From Lachnospiraceae bacterium (lineage in GTDB: Bacteria; Bacillota; Clostridia; Lachnospirales; Lachnospiraceae), in the NCBI GenBank assembly GCA_017624235.1, contig JAGANL010000006.1:62001-126000 (forward strand): a stretch of 64,000 nucleotides of DNA. Direction: 5' to 3'. This document shows positions 1 through 9,296 of this stretch, one piece after another. A program made the position numbers and the translations under genes. How positions within the stretch are numbered: the stretch's first letter is position 1; each line of letters begins with the position of its first letter. The notes under the pieces are model-generated. The model worked only from the letters and a program-made list of their open reading frames with translations. It did not search any database and was not told the origin of the DNA.

Positions 1-579
1 GTAAAGGAGGAATGGGAGGCCTTTGACAAGGTAGAGAACGAAGGCGGAAGAGCCTCCTGTCAGGATGATTGGGAGACCTTTTCTATCATGCGTAGAAGCC
101 AGTACATGGAATGGGATGAAGAGATGCTGCAAAGCTATCTGAATGATTTTGCGGCTGCAAAACAGAAGGGCTGGAATCTGATTACCGAAAAGTACGGACG
201 GATGATGGAGAGCACGACACCGGATGAATATGAGAAAATCAAGGAAAAGCTGCCGTATCTTTCACCGGAAAAAAAGCAGATTATAGAAGAAATCGTAAAA
301 ATACAGGTGGGCTTTATGGAGGAGCTTGCAGCCAGATATCCGAAGGTGGCAGGCACTGCCAGAAGCATCCATACCTATGAGGATAATCCTTTTAATACCT
401 CTTATGAAACATATCTGCGGGGAGAACTTTCTACCTATTCGGATGAAACACTAAAGCGGTACGGAAGATTCATCGTTTCCCTCGCATCAAAGGGAGACAA
501 CCTTGCCATGCGGATTATGGGCAATACCGCTAAGCTGTACGGATATGCGTCCCTTGACGAGCTGGAAGAGAGGCTCTGA
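1..579 (+). CDS. DUF4125-like protein, 5' end outside window
   Basis: The frame is open from base 1, so the gene starts before the window; a methionine at 88 is internal. The visible 192 residues begin VKEEWEAFDKVENEGGR and continue through a QDDWETFSIMRRSQYMEW stretch, followed by a mostly helical C-terminal part with many charged residues. From memory, the EGGRASCQDDW / MRRSQYMEW pattern fits the DUF4125 family of Clostridia, whose function is unknown. There is no signal peptide or membrane segment in the visible part. It ends at a TGA 77 bases before the next gene. The family assignment is recognition only and was not checked by a search. Confidence 0.65.
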   Translation, partial: VKEEWEAFDKVENEGGRASCQDDWETFSIMRRSQYMEWDEEMLQSYLNDFAAAKQKGWNLITEKYGRMMESTTPDEYEKIKEKLPYLSPEKKQIIEEIVKIQVGFMEELAARYPKVAGTARSIHTYEDNPFNTSYETYLRGELSTYSDETLKRYGRFIVSLASKGDNLAMRIMGNTAKLYGYASLDELEERL

Positions 580-656
580 GACTTGGACGGTATTCACCAT
601 TCCCTTTTATTCTGCGTATACTAAAAAAACGACAAAATAAAAGGGTATGAGAATAC

Positions 657-1568
657 ATGGAAAATTATGCAACATTATCGCTGGAAACACACCTGTTCTT
701 TTCAAGGATTATGAAGGAGCACGGACTTTTTCTGGAAGCAGGCTTTATGTGCGTGGATACGGCATGGATGGAAAGAGCGGACTGGTTTCGGAAGCAGTTT
801 GAGGATCTGCTTCGGGATGCCGTGCAGTTAGGAGACGAAAGGGTAAACCGGCAAATTCTGCAATCCGGAGAGCTGGTGACGGAGTTTACCATTCCTGCGG
901 AAAGACGTACGGAGCAGCTTGGCGGAGTGTCGATTGACAGCCGGATTTCCAGACAGGAACAAAACCTTCGTGCCGGACAGGAGTGCGAACCGGACAGGGA
1001 GCTTCATAGAGCAGTACATGAACTCAACCGAAGGGCAATGCCACTTTTGGATGAGTTCATTATTTTTAAGGAAAGCATTCTGCGGGCCGTACGGGAAGGA
1101 AAGCTGTTTCATGCCAATTATCCGCTGTTAATTGAGCATATTCTTCGGGAAGCAAGGCTGTATCGCGCTACGATTGAGGAACTTCTGGAGGAGAAGGAGC
1201 CTTCCTGTCAAAATCTGCAAAGGACAGAGGAATTCTGGAACCGGATCATGATGGAGCACGCTTTGTTTATTCGGGGGTTGTTAGACCCGTCGGAGGAAGC
1301 GCTGATTCATACGGCGGATCAGTTTGCGGAAGAATATAAGGAGCTTCTGGAGAGAGCAAAGAGACAGGACTGCCGGGCGCTTGGCATGACAGAAGAAGCG
1401 TTGAGGGAAACCATGCAGTTTTCTCAATTTAAGGCAGCTGGAACAGAAGGCATTTTAAATCGTAAGATTGCTTCGATTATTTTGCCACTGCTTGCAGATC
1501 ATGTCCTGAGGGAAGCCAATCATTATATCCGTCTTCTGAAAATGAGCGGCAGGAATCGGGAGGGATAG
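657..1568 (+). CDS. DUF2935 family protein (tandem four-helix domains)
   Basis: A 303-residue soluble, helix-rich protein. Two similar halves are visible: residues about 5-150 (starting near LETHLFFSRIMKEHGLFLEAG) and about 180-295 (near EEFWNRIMMEHALFIRGLLD). Each holds a helix with an MxEHxLF motif, and a later HxxREA helix occurs near 155-165 and again near 280 (DHVLREANHYI). This repeat is typical of DUF2935 proteins, which look ferritin- or hemerythrin-like, with His and Glu in the helix bundle suggesting metal binding; that role is inference. No signal peptide. The ribosome binding site is weak (AAGGG about 12 bases upstream). It stands alone between the DUF4125 gene and the chemoreceptor promoter. 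Confidence 0.8.
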   Translation: MENYATLSLETHLFFSRIMKEHGLFLEAGFMCVDTAWMERADWFRKQFEDLLRDAVQLGDERVNRQILQSGELVTEFTIPAERRTEQLGGVSIDSRISRQEQNLRAGQECEPDRELHRAVHELNRRAMPLLDEFIIFKESILRAVREGKLFHANYPLLIEHILREARLYRATIEELLEEKEPSCQNLQRTEEFWNRIMMEHALFIRGLLDPSEEALIHTADQFAEEYKELLERAKRQDCRALGMTEEALRETMQFSQFKAAGTEGILNRKIASIILPLLADHVLREANHYIRLLKMSGRNREG

Positions 1569-1596
1569 AGGTGGAAATAATTAAAGTCGTTTTGGA

Positions 1597-1626
1597 TTGA
1601 AGGAATACCATGTTTTATTGTATAAT
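1597..1626 (+). promoter_or_regulatory. Promoter for chemoreceptor/binding-protein pair
   Basis: TTGAAG at 1597-1602 and TATAAT at 1621-1626, separated by 18 bases, about 50 bases before the chemoreceptor start. The -10 box is a perfect match to the housekeeping sigma-A consensus. No sigma-D type motility promoter was seen. Confidence 0.65.
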
Positions 1627-1676
1627 GTGTACAAAATACTTCAAAAATTGAGGTAAAATTTGTTCAAGGAGTGGGA

Positions 1677-3680
1677 ATGGAGATGGGTAAACAAAAGAAA
1701 AAGGGAATCGTTTCCATCAAGGTAAAGCTGCTTGGGATCATCCTTCCGGTAGTGATTATCATGATGGTTCTGCTGGTAGGAATATCCTATTTGATTTCCA
1801 AAAGCATCATTACGGAAAATTCGGAGGATCTATTAAGCTCTTCCATTGAGAATCAGGCGAATGAGATTGAAGCCTGGTTAAACGAAAACCTTTCTGCTTT
1901 TCAGACTGCAAAACGGACGATTGAACAGACGAAGCCGGATGCACAGCAGCTGCAGCAGATTCTGGATGGTTATGCGGGCTTTAATGATAATTATCCGGAA
2001 GGGCTTTATATTGCAGATGCAAACGGTAATCTGATGACTGCAGACGGTTCAGGGAAAACAGAGAGTAATCCGACCCAGTCGGTTTGGTATCAGGAAGGTC
2101 TGACCAGATGGAACATGGGTTTTACAAAGGCATATACCAATGATAAGGGAGAAGCGGTTGTCAGCGCAGCCGGTATACTCAAGGATGGCAGCGGTGTGAT
2201 GAAGGTGATTTCAGCAGACCTTTCGCTGGAAAGAATCAGCATTATTGTAAACAGCTTTATTGAGATGGATCAGGCGCAGGCCTTTTTGGTCAGCGCAGAC
2301 GATGGGACGATTCTGGCACATCGTGATATGTCATTGATTTCCACCAGGCTGAGCGATGCTGACAGCAGCTTTATGCAGGATGTGGCACAGCGTCTGTCAG
2401 AGCATAATTATGCTATTACGAAGCTGGATCAGAATATAGTGGATTTTGCAGAGATTTCAGGAACCGACTGGATTCTGGTATCGTATATTCCCACAGATGT
2501 CATTTATGCGGATATTGAAGGGCTGCGGACGCTGATGATTATCATCGGTCTGGTATCTGTTATACTGCTTGCCGTATTAATTGAGAGAGTGGTACATCTG
2601 GTCATCCGTCCGGTAAAAGAATTGACCAAAGCGATTGTGGCAATGACAAACGGAGATTTTACTATTCGTGTGAAGGTACAAAGCAAGGATGAGATCGGTG
2701 TCATGAGCAGGCAGGTAGAGAAGTTTATCGTATCGATGAAGGGTATGATTGCTTCCATCCATTCGGTATCCGGTAAACTGAATGCACAGGCGAGCAGCAG
2801 CGATGAAGTGTCCGGACAGATGTATGATGCCTCCAGACTGCAGAGCCAGTCTATGAAGGAGCTGAATAATACAGTAGAACAGCTTTCCCTCTCGGTCAAC
2901 GAGATTGCCAACAATGCTACTACGTTGGCCATGGTGGTGGCAGATACCAGAGAGGATGGAGAGCAGGTCGATGAAAAGATGCGTGCTACCGTGGAGATTT
3001 CCAGGCAGGGTAAGGCAGATATGCAGCATGTCAGTGACGCAATGACGCAGATCAATGAGTCGGTACACAGACTGCAGCAGGCCATTGACAAGGTAGGAAA
3101 GGCTTCGGAGGAGATTACGAATATCACAGGCGTAATTGGCGGCATAGCAGATCAGACGAATTTATTATCTTTGAACGCTTCCATTGAAGCAGCCAGAGCC
3201 GGAGAGGCAGGAAGAGGATTTGCTGTCGTGGCTACGGAAATCGGACAGCTGGCTAAGACCAGCGCTGATTCCGTCCATGATATCGAAGGTCTGATCAATG
3301 AGATCAACAGTCTGGTGAGGGATGCCGTAAGACAGACAGATGAAAGCGTGGAAAGTATTACGAACAGCAGTAGTCTGGTTGGAAATGCGCTGGAAACCTT
3401 TGATATGATATTTAACAACATAGATCAGGTGAATGGTCTGGTACGTCAGATGATTGAAAAGGTAGAGAAGGTAGATGAAGTGGCAGGCAATGTAGCTGCC
3501 ATATCAGAGGAACAGGCAGCAAGCTCCGAGGAAATATTGGCTACATCAGAGACTATGGTGGAGCAGGCAGAAAATATTACGGGCAACAGCGAGAGCGTAT
3601 CGGATGGTGCGAAGGAACTGGCAGTTTCGGCAGAGGAGCTGACCGGTCAGGTTGCCAAATTCAAAATTGAGGAGGCTTGA
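1677..3680 (+). CDS. Methyl-accepting chemotaxis protein with Cache-type sensor domain
   Basis: A membrane chemoreceptor of 667 residues. A basic N terminus is followed by a membrane segment (about 17-43), an extracellular double-Cache-like sensor (about 45-280), a second membrane segment (about 285-305), a HAMP linker (about 308-360) and a long cytoplasmic coiled coil. The signalling tip, near residue 495-530, contains the conserved [18 protein letters not shown] and [11 protein letters not shown] motifs that contact CheA/CheW. AAGGA at 1666-1670 sits six bases before the ATG at 1677; a GTG at 1671 is too close to it, and a second ATG lies at 1683. The next gene, a sugar-binding lipoprotein, begins 5 bases after the stop, suggesting the two work as receptor and ligand-binding partner. 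Confidence 0.92.
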   Translation: MEMGKQKKKGIVSIKVKLLGIILPVVIIMMVLLVGISYLISKSIITENSEDLLSSSIENQANEIEAWLNENLSAFQTAKRTIEQTKPDAQQLQQILDGYAGFNDNYPEGLYIADANGNLMTADGSGKTESNPTQSVWYQEGLTRWNMGFTKAYTNDKGEAVVSAAGILKDGSGVMKVISADLSLERISIIVNSFIEMDQAQAFLVSADDGTILAHRDMSLISTRLSDADSSFMQDVAQRLSEHNYAITKLDQNIVDFAEISGTDWILVSYIPTDVIYADIEGLRTLMIIIGLVSVILLAVLIERVVHLVIRPVKELTKAIVAMTNGDFTIRVKVQSKDEIGVMSRQVEKFIVSMKGMIASIHSVSGKLNAQASSSDEVSGQMYDASRLQSQSMKELNNTVEQLSLSVNEIANNATTLAMVVADTREDGEQVDEKMRATVEISRQGKADMQHVSDAMTQINESVHRLQQAIDKVGKASEEITNITGVIGGIADQTNLLSLNASIEAARAGEAGRGFAVVATEIGQLAKTSADSVHDIEGLINEINSLVRDAVRQTDESVESITNSSSLVGNALETFDMIFNNIDQVNGLVRQMIEKVEKVDEVAGNVAAISEEQAASSEEILATSETMVEQAENITGNSESVSDGAKELAVSAEELTGQVAKFKIEEA

Positions 3681-3685
3681 CTGGA

Positions 3686-4657
3686 ATGAAGAAGATCATG
3701 TTATTGCTTGGAACACTGGGATTACTTGCCTGTATTCTGGCTGGCTGTGGCAGTCAGAGTACGGCGTCGGGTAAGAATGTAAAAATATTTCTTACCCTGA
3801 ATGCAATGGATACCTTCCGTCAGACTCTTGTGGATGCAGCGTCGGAGAGAGCGTCACAGGAAGGTGTGCAGCTGGATATCGCGGATGCGGAGGATGTAAT
3901 TGAAAATCAAGTGGCACAGATTAAATCTGCGGCAGAGCAGGGATACGATGTGATTTTGTGTGGAGCGGTATCCACGGATACGACAGTAGAATTGAAAGCT
4001 ACGGCAGGAGAAATACCGATTATCTTTTTTAACAGTTGTCCGAATGAGAAGCATTTGTCCGAAGGTCAGTATGTCTATGTCGGTTCCGATGAAAAGGTGG
4101 CGGGGCAGTTACAGGCAGAGTATGTATTGAAACAGTTTGCAGATAAAGATGAGATTAATGTAGTGCTGTTAAAAGGGCCAAATAGTCATTCTGCAACAAT
4201 AGGAAGAACCAGTGGTGTGAAGCAGGCGTTAAAGGCCAGCGGTAAGAAAATAAATTACGTATTTGAGGACAGTGCAAATTGGGATACAGAACAGGCAAAA
4301 ACACTGTTTGAACTGTTTTTGCAGACAGGCTCTCCGGTGGACTGTGTCATCTGCAACAACGATTCTATGGCACTTGGTGTTGTAGAAGCCTGCAAAGACA
4401 ATGGCATAGATCCAGGCAGTCTTCCGATTCTGGGTGTAGATGCCACTGCAGACGGCTGTGCAGCAATCCAGAGCGGCGAGATGGCATTTACCGTATATCA
4501 ATCGGGTGTCGGTCAGGGACAGGCAGCCATTGATATGGCAATTCGTATGGCCAGACAGTCAGGTACTGAGGACATGGAAGGCATTACAGAGGATGGCATG
4601 TATGTCTGGGTGCCCTTTGAAGCGGTAGACAGCAGTAATGTGGCGCAGTATCAGTAA
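3686..4657 (+). CDS. Orphan sugar-binding lipoprotein (periplasmic-binding family 4)
   Basis: A 323-residue RbsB/Peripla_BP_4-type binding protein with a lipoprotein signal (lipobox LAGC at about residue 18-21). Two Rossmann-like lobes are visible, with DVILCGAVSTDTT in the first and VDCVICNNDSMALGV plus ILGVDATADG in the second, typical of ribose/galactose/AI-2-type binders. GGAGG at 3671-3675, inside the end of the chemoreceptor gene, serves the ATG at 3686; an upstream in-frame TTG at 3677 is too close to it. No ATPase or permease gene accompanies it. Coupling to the chemoreceptor suggests it presents a sugar-like ligand to that receptor at the cell surface; this is inference from context. 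Confidence 0.85.
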   Translation: MKKIMLLLGTLGLLACILAGCGSQSTASGKNVKIFLTLNAMDTFRQTLVDAASERASQEGVQLDIADAEDVIENQVAQIKSAAEQGYDVILCGAVSTDTTVELKATAGEIPIIFFNSCPNEKHLSEGQYVYVGSDEKVAGQLQAEYVLKQFADKDEINVVLLKGPNSHSATIGRTSGVKQALKASGKKINYVFEDSANWDTEQAKTLFELFLQTGSPVDCVICNNDSMALGVVEACKDNGIDPGSLPILGVDATADGCAAIQSGEMAFTVYQSGVGQGQAAIDMAIRMARQSGTEDMEGITEDGMYVWVPFEAVDSSNVAQYQ

Positions 4658-4770
4658 TATTTCACCGGATTTTCACAATTTTTCCATATTCCTTTCACGA
4701 ATTGATTTTATACTGCCAGTATCGTAGAAAAAGAAACATGGCCGTATAAACGGAGGAAAGGAGATTATTG

Positions 4771-5364
4771 ATGAAGTGGAGGAAAGCAGTAGTCATATGC
4801 GGACTTACAATCATGATGACTGTTTCGACAGTGGGATGCGGTGCAGATAATTCTGCAAAGGCAGCAGACAGTATGGAAAATTTGCAGACCAGTGAGGGTG
4901 TGAAAGACAGTGAAGGAACACAACCAAACGGAGATGCACAAGAGAGTGAAGGTACAACAGAAGCTGAGGATGCTTCCGAACAGGAGAAAGGCAGGAACGA
5001 TGAGCATGCGGTCATGCTTGTGAAGGTGACTACTGTAGAGGGAAATACGATTACGGCGGATATGGGTGAACGGCCGGCTGCACCGGAGCCTGACGGTGAG
5101 ACTCCGCCGGAAAAGCCGGAAGGTGAAGCACATGACAGGAGGGGAAAGGATCCATCAGAGCGGCCGAATGGCATACCGGGAGAAGGTGGTTTTACCGCTT
5201 CCGGGGAAAGCCTGACCTTTACACTGACCAATGATACGGTCATTATGGTGGAAAGTAAAGGGAACAGTGAGACGGGAACAGCCGAGGATATTGTCATTGG
5301 CAGTATCGCGATGGTCGTACTGGATGAAGAGAATAATGCGTTGGAAGTCAGGATAAATTTGTAA
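4771..5364 (+). CDS. Small lipoprotein with acidic linker, function unknown
   Basis: 197 residues. A signal peptide ends in the lipobox TVGC (about residues 18-21), so the mature protein should be lipid-anchored outside the membrane. Residues 25-75 are rich in Glu, Asp, Ser and Gln and look disordered. A proline/glutamate-rich stretch interrupts a C-terminal domain that contains VMLVKVTTVEGNTITADMG and a final beta-rich segment ending VVLDEENNALEVRINL. This resembles small OB- or beta-barrel-type domains, but I do not recognise a family. GGAGGAAAGGAG at 4752-4763 gives a clear start. It has its own terminator and no evident partner; it may still be read from the upstream binding-protein transcript. 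Confidence 0.7.
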   Translation: MKWRKAVVICGLTIMMTVSTVGCGADNSAKAADSMENLQTSEGVKDSEGTQPNGDAQESEGTTEAEDASEQEKGRNDEHAVMLVKVTTVEGNTITADMGERPAAPEPDGETPPEKPEGEAHDRRGKDPSERPNGIPGEGGFTASGESLTFTLTNDTVIMVESKGNSETGTAEDIVIGSIAMVVLDEENNALEVRINL

Positions 5365-5387
5365 TTTGACCGAAAATCCGCTATACT
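5359..5387 (+). promoter_or_regulatory. Candidate rarA promoter
   Basis: TTGTAA at 5359-5364 and TATACT at 5382-5387 with a 17-base spacer. It overlaps the terminator of the preceding lipoprotein gene, so the short gap would carry both signals. Confidence 0.45.
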
Positions 5388-5415
5388 GGGGAAAGAACCT
5401 TAGATAGCGGTTTTT
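5374..5415 (+). terminator. Terminator after small lipoprotein
   Basis: Stem CCGCTAT (5378-5384) with ATAGCGG (5404-5410), flanked by AAAA before and TTTTT after, as expected for a Rho-independent terminator. Confidence 0.7.
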
Positions 5416-5459
5416 CTATTTGGAAGATTATGAGGGCAGAGAAAGGCGTGATCACTAAA

Positions 5460-6797
5460 ATGGATTTGTTTGAATATATGAGAAGCACCAACAAGGAAAA
5501 GGAATCTCCGCTTGCGGCGAGGCTCAGGCCGACCACCTTGGATGAGGTAGTCGGTCAGCAGCATATTATCGGAAAGGATAAGCTGCTTTACCGGGCCATT
5601 CAGGCGGACAAGATCAGCTCCATCATTTTCTACGGGCCACCGGGAACCGGAAAGACCACACTGGCCAAAGTCATTGCCAATACGACCAGTGCGGAATTTA
5701 CTCAGATTAACGCCACGGTAGCAGGCAAAAAGGACATGGAAGAGGTCGTTGCAAAGGCGAAGGACATGCAGGGCATGTATGGGAAAAAGACGATTCTTTT
5801 CATCGATGAGATACATCGTTTCAATAAGGGGCAGCAGGACTATCTGCTTCCGTTTGTGGAGGATGGAACCATCGTACTGATTGGTGCGACAACGGAAAAT
5901 CCGTATTTTGAGGTAAACGGTGCGCTGATTTCCCGTTCGATTATTTTTGAGCTGAAGCCGATTGAAAAGGAAGATATTAAGAAGCTGATCGAACGGGCAG
6001 TCTATGATAAGGAAAAGGGCATGGGAGCTTATGATGCGGTCATTGAGGAGGATGCCGCGGAGTTTTTGGCAGAGCTTTCCGGAGGAGATGCACGACATGC
6101 ACTCAATGCGGTGGAGCTTGGTATCATGACGACGGAGAGAAGCAGTGACGGAAAGATTCATTTGACTCTGGAGGTAGCACAGGAGTGTATTCAGAAGCGG
6201 GTCATAAAATATGACAAGAACGGTGATAATCACTATGATACGATTTCAGCCTTTATCAAAAGCATGCGCGGCTCAGACCCGGATGCGGCGGTTTATTATC
6301 TGGCTAAGATGCTCTATGCCGGAGAAGATGTTACCTTGATTGCAAGGCGAATGATGATCTGTGCTTCGGAGGATGTAGGAAATGCAGATCCCCAGGCTTT
6401 GCAGGTAGCGGTCAGTGCCGCCCTCGCGGCAGAGAGAGTCGGTTTGCCGGAGGCACAGATCATATTGGCACAGGCCGCAAGCTATATTGCCTGTGCACCA
6501 AAGAGCAATTCGGCCTGCAATGCCATTTTTGATGCCATGCAGATCGTGAGGGAGACCGGAAATCTGCCTGTACCGACACATTTACAGGATGCACATTACA
6601 AAGGAGCGGCCAAATTGGGACACGGAACCGGATATAAATATGCACACGATTATCCGAATCATTATGTGGAGCAGCAGTATCTGCCCTATGAGCTGAACGG
6701 AAAGGAATTTTATAAGCCATCCGGGAATGGATATGAAGTGAAGATTAAAGAACATATGAAGCGAATCAAGGAAGAAGCAAAGCAGGACAGAGAGTAA
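5460..6797 (+). CDS. rarA: Replication-associated recombination protein A (AAA+ ATPase)
   Basis: RarA/MgsA, a clamp-loader-like AAA+ ATPase acting at stalled replication forks. In the 445-residue protein, Walker A GPPGTGKT is at about 59-66, Walker B LFIDEIHRF at about 113-121, sensor-1 IGATTENP follows, and the C-terminal tetramerisation domain contains the family signatures DVGNADPQAL and LPEAQIILAQAASY. The start at 5460 (MDLFEYMRS) is chosen because it matches the usual N terminus of clostridial RarA; in-frame ATG 5430 would add ten unrelated residues and both have modest ribosome binding sites. Its stop codon lies in the loop of its terminator hairpin. Confidence 0.95.
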   Translation: MDLFEYMRSTNKEKESPLAARLRPTTLDEVVGQQHIIGKDKLLYRAIQADKISSIIFYGPPGTGKTTLAKVIANTTSAEFTQINATVAGKKDMEEVVAKAKDMQGMYGKKTILFIDEIHRFNKGQQDYLLPFVEDGTIVLIGATTENPYFEVNGALISRSIIFELKPIEKEDIKKLIERAVYDKEKGMGAYDAVIEEDAAEFLAELSGGDARHALNAVELGIMTTERSSDGKIHLTLEVAQECIQKRVIKYDKNGDNHYDTISAFIKSMRGSDPDAAVYYLAKMLYAGEDVTLIARRMMICASEDVGNADPQALQVAVSAALAAERVGLPEAQIILAQAASYIACAPKSNSACNAIFDAMQIVRETGNLPVPTHLQDAHYKGAAKLGHGTGYKYAHDYPNHYVEQQYLPYELNGKEFYKPSGNGYEVKIKEHMKRIKEEAKQDRE

Positions 6798-6813
6798 TTT
6801 CTGTCCTGCTTTT
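6781..6813. terminator. Bidirectional terminator between rarA and flagellin
   Basis: Eleven-base perfect stem AGCAGGACAGA (6781-6791) / TCTGTCCTGCT (6800-6810) followed by TTTT on plus. The rarA stop codon is in the loop. On minus the same hairpin is followed by a T-rich stretch and can end the flagellin transcript. Confidence 0.8.
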
Positions 6814-6866
6814 AAAATACGCAGTTTACGGAGAGGTATATTCTTGCAAACGAGAGCATGTTCTGA

Positions 6867-8756
6867 CTATGGATTGTCAGAACGCAGCAGCTCCAGAATG
6901 GGCTGGGAGGCCTGATTGGACTGAGCCAGCATCGCTTCTCCGGCCTGCAGCAATATCTGGTTCAGGGAGTGAGCCACCATGCCGTCTGCCATATCCAGGT
7001 CACGAATCTGACTTTCTGCGGCCTGTAAGTTTTCTGCCGTATTGTCATTGACCTGTACAGCATGCTCGAAACGGTTCTGGTACGCGCCGAAAAGGCTTCG
7101 CTGGTCGGAAACGATCGCAAGGGCATTCTGAATCTGCTCCAGCATGGCCGCAGCATGAGCTTCGGTTTTGACATCCAGATCCCGGATGCCCAGTACCTGC
7201 GTATTCAGGCCATCGTAAATAATGGGAATGATCTCACCGCTTTCGGCTCCGGCCTGTATGTCCAGACGGTAGGAATATTTATATTCCGGCACGTCCACCT
7301 GTACAGAGCCGTTGTGGCCGGAGCGGTATGCTTCTGTGGTGGAGGGAGAAGCATCGTCATAGATATCAATTCCGGTCAGCTTTTGTAAGTCTGCAGTGAT
7401 GGAGGCCGGATCGTCATTGGAACCGACGTTTATAGTCATCGTAATGGAGCCTATGCTGGAGGTGGTCGTTCCATCCGGGCAGGTGAAGGGTGTCTCTGCC
7501 TTTAATGACAGGTTAACGCGAACCGTGCCGCCGTAGAGTGCGTCGTTTTGCAGCGAATAGCCGTTGGTAGTGGACAGTGCATTGGTAATGGAATCCAGAC
7601 TGCCGTTGCTGGGTGAGGGGGAATGCATAATAGTAGATTTATAGCGTCCGCCCTGATAGGAAATCCAGCGCCACCATTTTCCGTTTTCCGGCTCTGCGGT
7701 AGAACCGTAATAGGTCGTACTGTAGGCGGTTGCCGTGACCTTTCCGATGTTGTCCATATTAAAGGTAAATTCCCAGGGCTTTGCACTGTTTCCGGCATCG
7801 GTCGGGTTTACTGTAATATTGGCATTGCTGTTGATGCCTTCGATAAAAGCATCGTCTGCCGTATCAAAGTCCTTGTCAGAAACCAGCAGGGAGGGATAGG
7901 AGAAGCTTGTACTGAAGGAAACCCTGGAGCTGTTTCCCAATTTCTGTACATACTCACTTGTATAGATGCTGGAGCTTACGGTCTGCCCGTTAATGGAATT
8001 TACCATATCGTCAAAGGTGGCAAGGTCATGTACATTATAGGTATACTTTAAATCCAGACCCGTTAATTCCGGATAAGCGGTCAAATCCAGATGATCTTTC
8101 AGGGAAAAGCTGTGAGAACCGGCCAGATAGCTGTCCCAGGGAATCGTATTGCTTGCATATGGTACACCATTATAGCCGGTCCAGGACACGACGATGCCGT
8201 TTGCATCGGCAGCGAAGGAATAGCTGGTCCTGGGAACCGCCATGCGGTTTACATTGGTAATCTGGCTTCTGGTAGAAACAGAAGGGAAGGTTACGGCAGC
8301 CTCCTTGGTGCTGCCAATCTGAATCGGATTATTTCCGGGAGCCGACCAGATTTTGCGTTCATTAAAGGAGGTTTCGCGGAAGATACGGTCCACTTCATTT
8401 TTTAGCTGTTGAATTTCCAAATCGATAGCAGCACGGTCTCCGGCCGTATTTGTCCCGTTTAGAGCCTGTACGGACAGCTCATTGATACGCTGTAGCATAT
8501 CCTGTACTTCATGAAGGGCGCCATCGGCTGTCTGGACATAGCCGATGCCGTCCTTAATGTTGTCGGAGGCCTGTGTAAGACCGCGGATTTTACGCCGCAT
8601 TTTTTCAGAAATGGCAAGCCCGGCTGCGTCGTCGGAGGCACGGTTGATCCGATAGCCGGAGCTTAACTGCTCCGATAGGGTCATGCCCTTCCTGTGATTG
8701 ATGCCAAGCTGTCTGTTGGTGTTCATTGCGGACAGATTATGCTGTATTGAGAGCAT
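6867..8756 (-). CDS. Flagellin with large central insertion
   Basis: Flagellin, the filament subunit, 629 residues. The N-terminal D0/D1 domain (about 1-140) has the signature start MLSIQHNLSAMNTNRQLG, then LSSGYRINRASDDAAGLAIS, and the conserved C-terminal domain (about 545-629) has NRFEHAVQVNDNTAENLQAA and ends near LAQSNQASQPILELL. Between them lie about 400 residues rich in Ser, Thr, Asn and Tyr, which form surface domains and make this protein much longer than a minimal flagellin of about 270 residues. AGGAGGTG upstream sets the ATG at 8756. It lies 24 bases after DUF4364, away from any flagellar assembly genes in this window. Confidence 0.95.
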   Translation of the reverse strand: MLSIQHNLSAMNTNRQLGINHRKGMTLSEQLSSGYRINRASDDAAGLAISEKMRRKIRGLTQASDNIKDGIGYVQTADGALHEVQDMLQRINELSVQALNGTNTAGDRAAIDLEIQQLKNEVDRIFRETSFNERKIWSAPGNNPIQIGSTKEAAVTFPSVSTRSQITNVNRMAVPRTSYSFAADANGIVVSWTGYNGVPYASNTIPWDSYLAGSHSFSLKDHLDLTAYPELTGLDLKYTYNVHDLATFDDMVNSINGQTVSSSIYTSEYVQKLGNSSRVSFSTSFSYPSLLVSDKDFDTADDAFIEGINSNANITVNPTDAGNSAKPWEFTFNMDNIGKVTATAYSTTYYGSTAEPENGKWWRWISYQGGRYKSTIMHSPSPSNGSLDSITNALSTTNGYSLQNDALYGGTVRVNLSLKAETPFTCPDGTTTSSIGSITMTINVGSNDDPASITADLQKLTGIDIYDDASPSTTEAYRSGHNGSVQVDVPEYKYSYRLDIQAGAESGEIIPIIYDGLNTQVLGIRDLDVKTEAHAAAMLEQIQNALAIVSDQRSLFGAYQNRFEHAVQVNDNTAENLQAAESQIRDLDMADGMVAHSLNQILLQAGEAMLAQSNQASQPILELLRSDNP

Positions 8757-8780
8757 CCCTGCACCTCCTTTAGCATACAA

Positions 8781-9296
8781 CTAAAATAACTTTTGAGTTA
8801 GATACTGATAAATTTCCTGATTGTTCTTCTGCCAGTTGTCACATACGGCAGATGCCATTTCCTCGGTCGGCACGGCAAGCCGTATGGAAACAAGCTCCAC
8901 TCCCTTGTCCTTGGCCAGCAGTTCAGCCTCAAATTCGCCGTTTGTAGATTTGTAATAGTCAGAAAGAATCGAGACTTCATTGCGGAGCTCCAGTTCATTT
9001 TCCTGAAAAAAAGCATTGATTTCTTCCTTGATGGCATCACTGATTCGATTTTCAAAAAAGCGGAGTGTTTCCTGTCCCTCCGGTGTGATGACCAGATGGG
9101 TGCGGTTGCGGATTGAACGGGCATCTACCAGTCCGGTATCGATCAAATCTGCAATGGCCTGCTGCAGGGTCAGAAAATTGGTATATTCCTTTTCCAGAAT
9201 AAAATCTCCAACCTGAGCCTTGGTCAGCGGAAAAGCGACCCGGTCAAGCATATAAAGTACAATCAGCTTATATAAAGTCAATGGTTCCTGTGTCAT
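8781..9296 (-). CDS. DUF4364 family winged-helix-like protein
   Basis: 171 residues, matching the DUF4364 family common in Lachnospiraceae. The N-terminal part (LTLYKLIVLYMLDRV then LTKAQVGDFILEKEY) reads like a winged helix with a wing at NRTHLVITPEGQETL; the C-terminal half (about 85-171) is a mixed alpha/beta domain. A role as transcription regulator is plausible but unproven. AGGGGA upstream supports ATG 9296 over the farther in-frame ATG at 9359. It overlaps the end of the radical SAM gene by 29 bases and is followed after 24 bases by flagellin, so the three are probably co-transcribed. Confidence 0.8.
   Translation of the reverse strand: MTQEPLTLYKLIVLYMLDRVAFPLTKAQVGDFILEKEYTNFLTLQQAIADLIDTGLVDARSIRNRTHLVITPEGQETLRFFENRISDAIKEEINAFFQENELELRNEVSILSDYYKSTNGEFEAELLAKDKGVELVSIRLAVPTEEMASAVCDNWQKNNQEIYQYLTQKLF

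Noticed and set aside
4658-4770. Promoter for small lipoprotein around TATACT at 4709-4714
   Set aside because: No acceptable -35 box at the right distance; the gene may be read from upstream.
4695-5297. 200-codon minus frame opposite the small lipoprotein gene
   Set aside because: Composition is a mirror of the Glu/Pro-rich coding strand; the plus gene has a lipobox and strong ribosome binding site.
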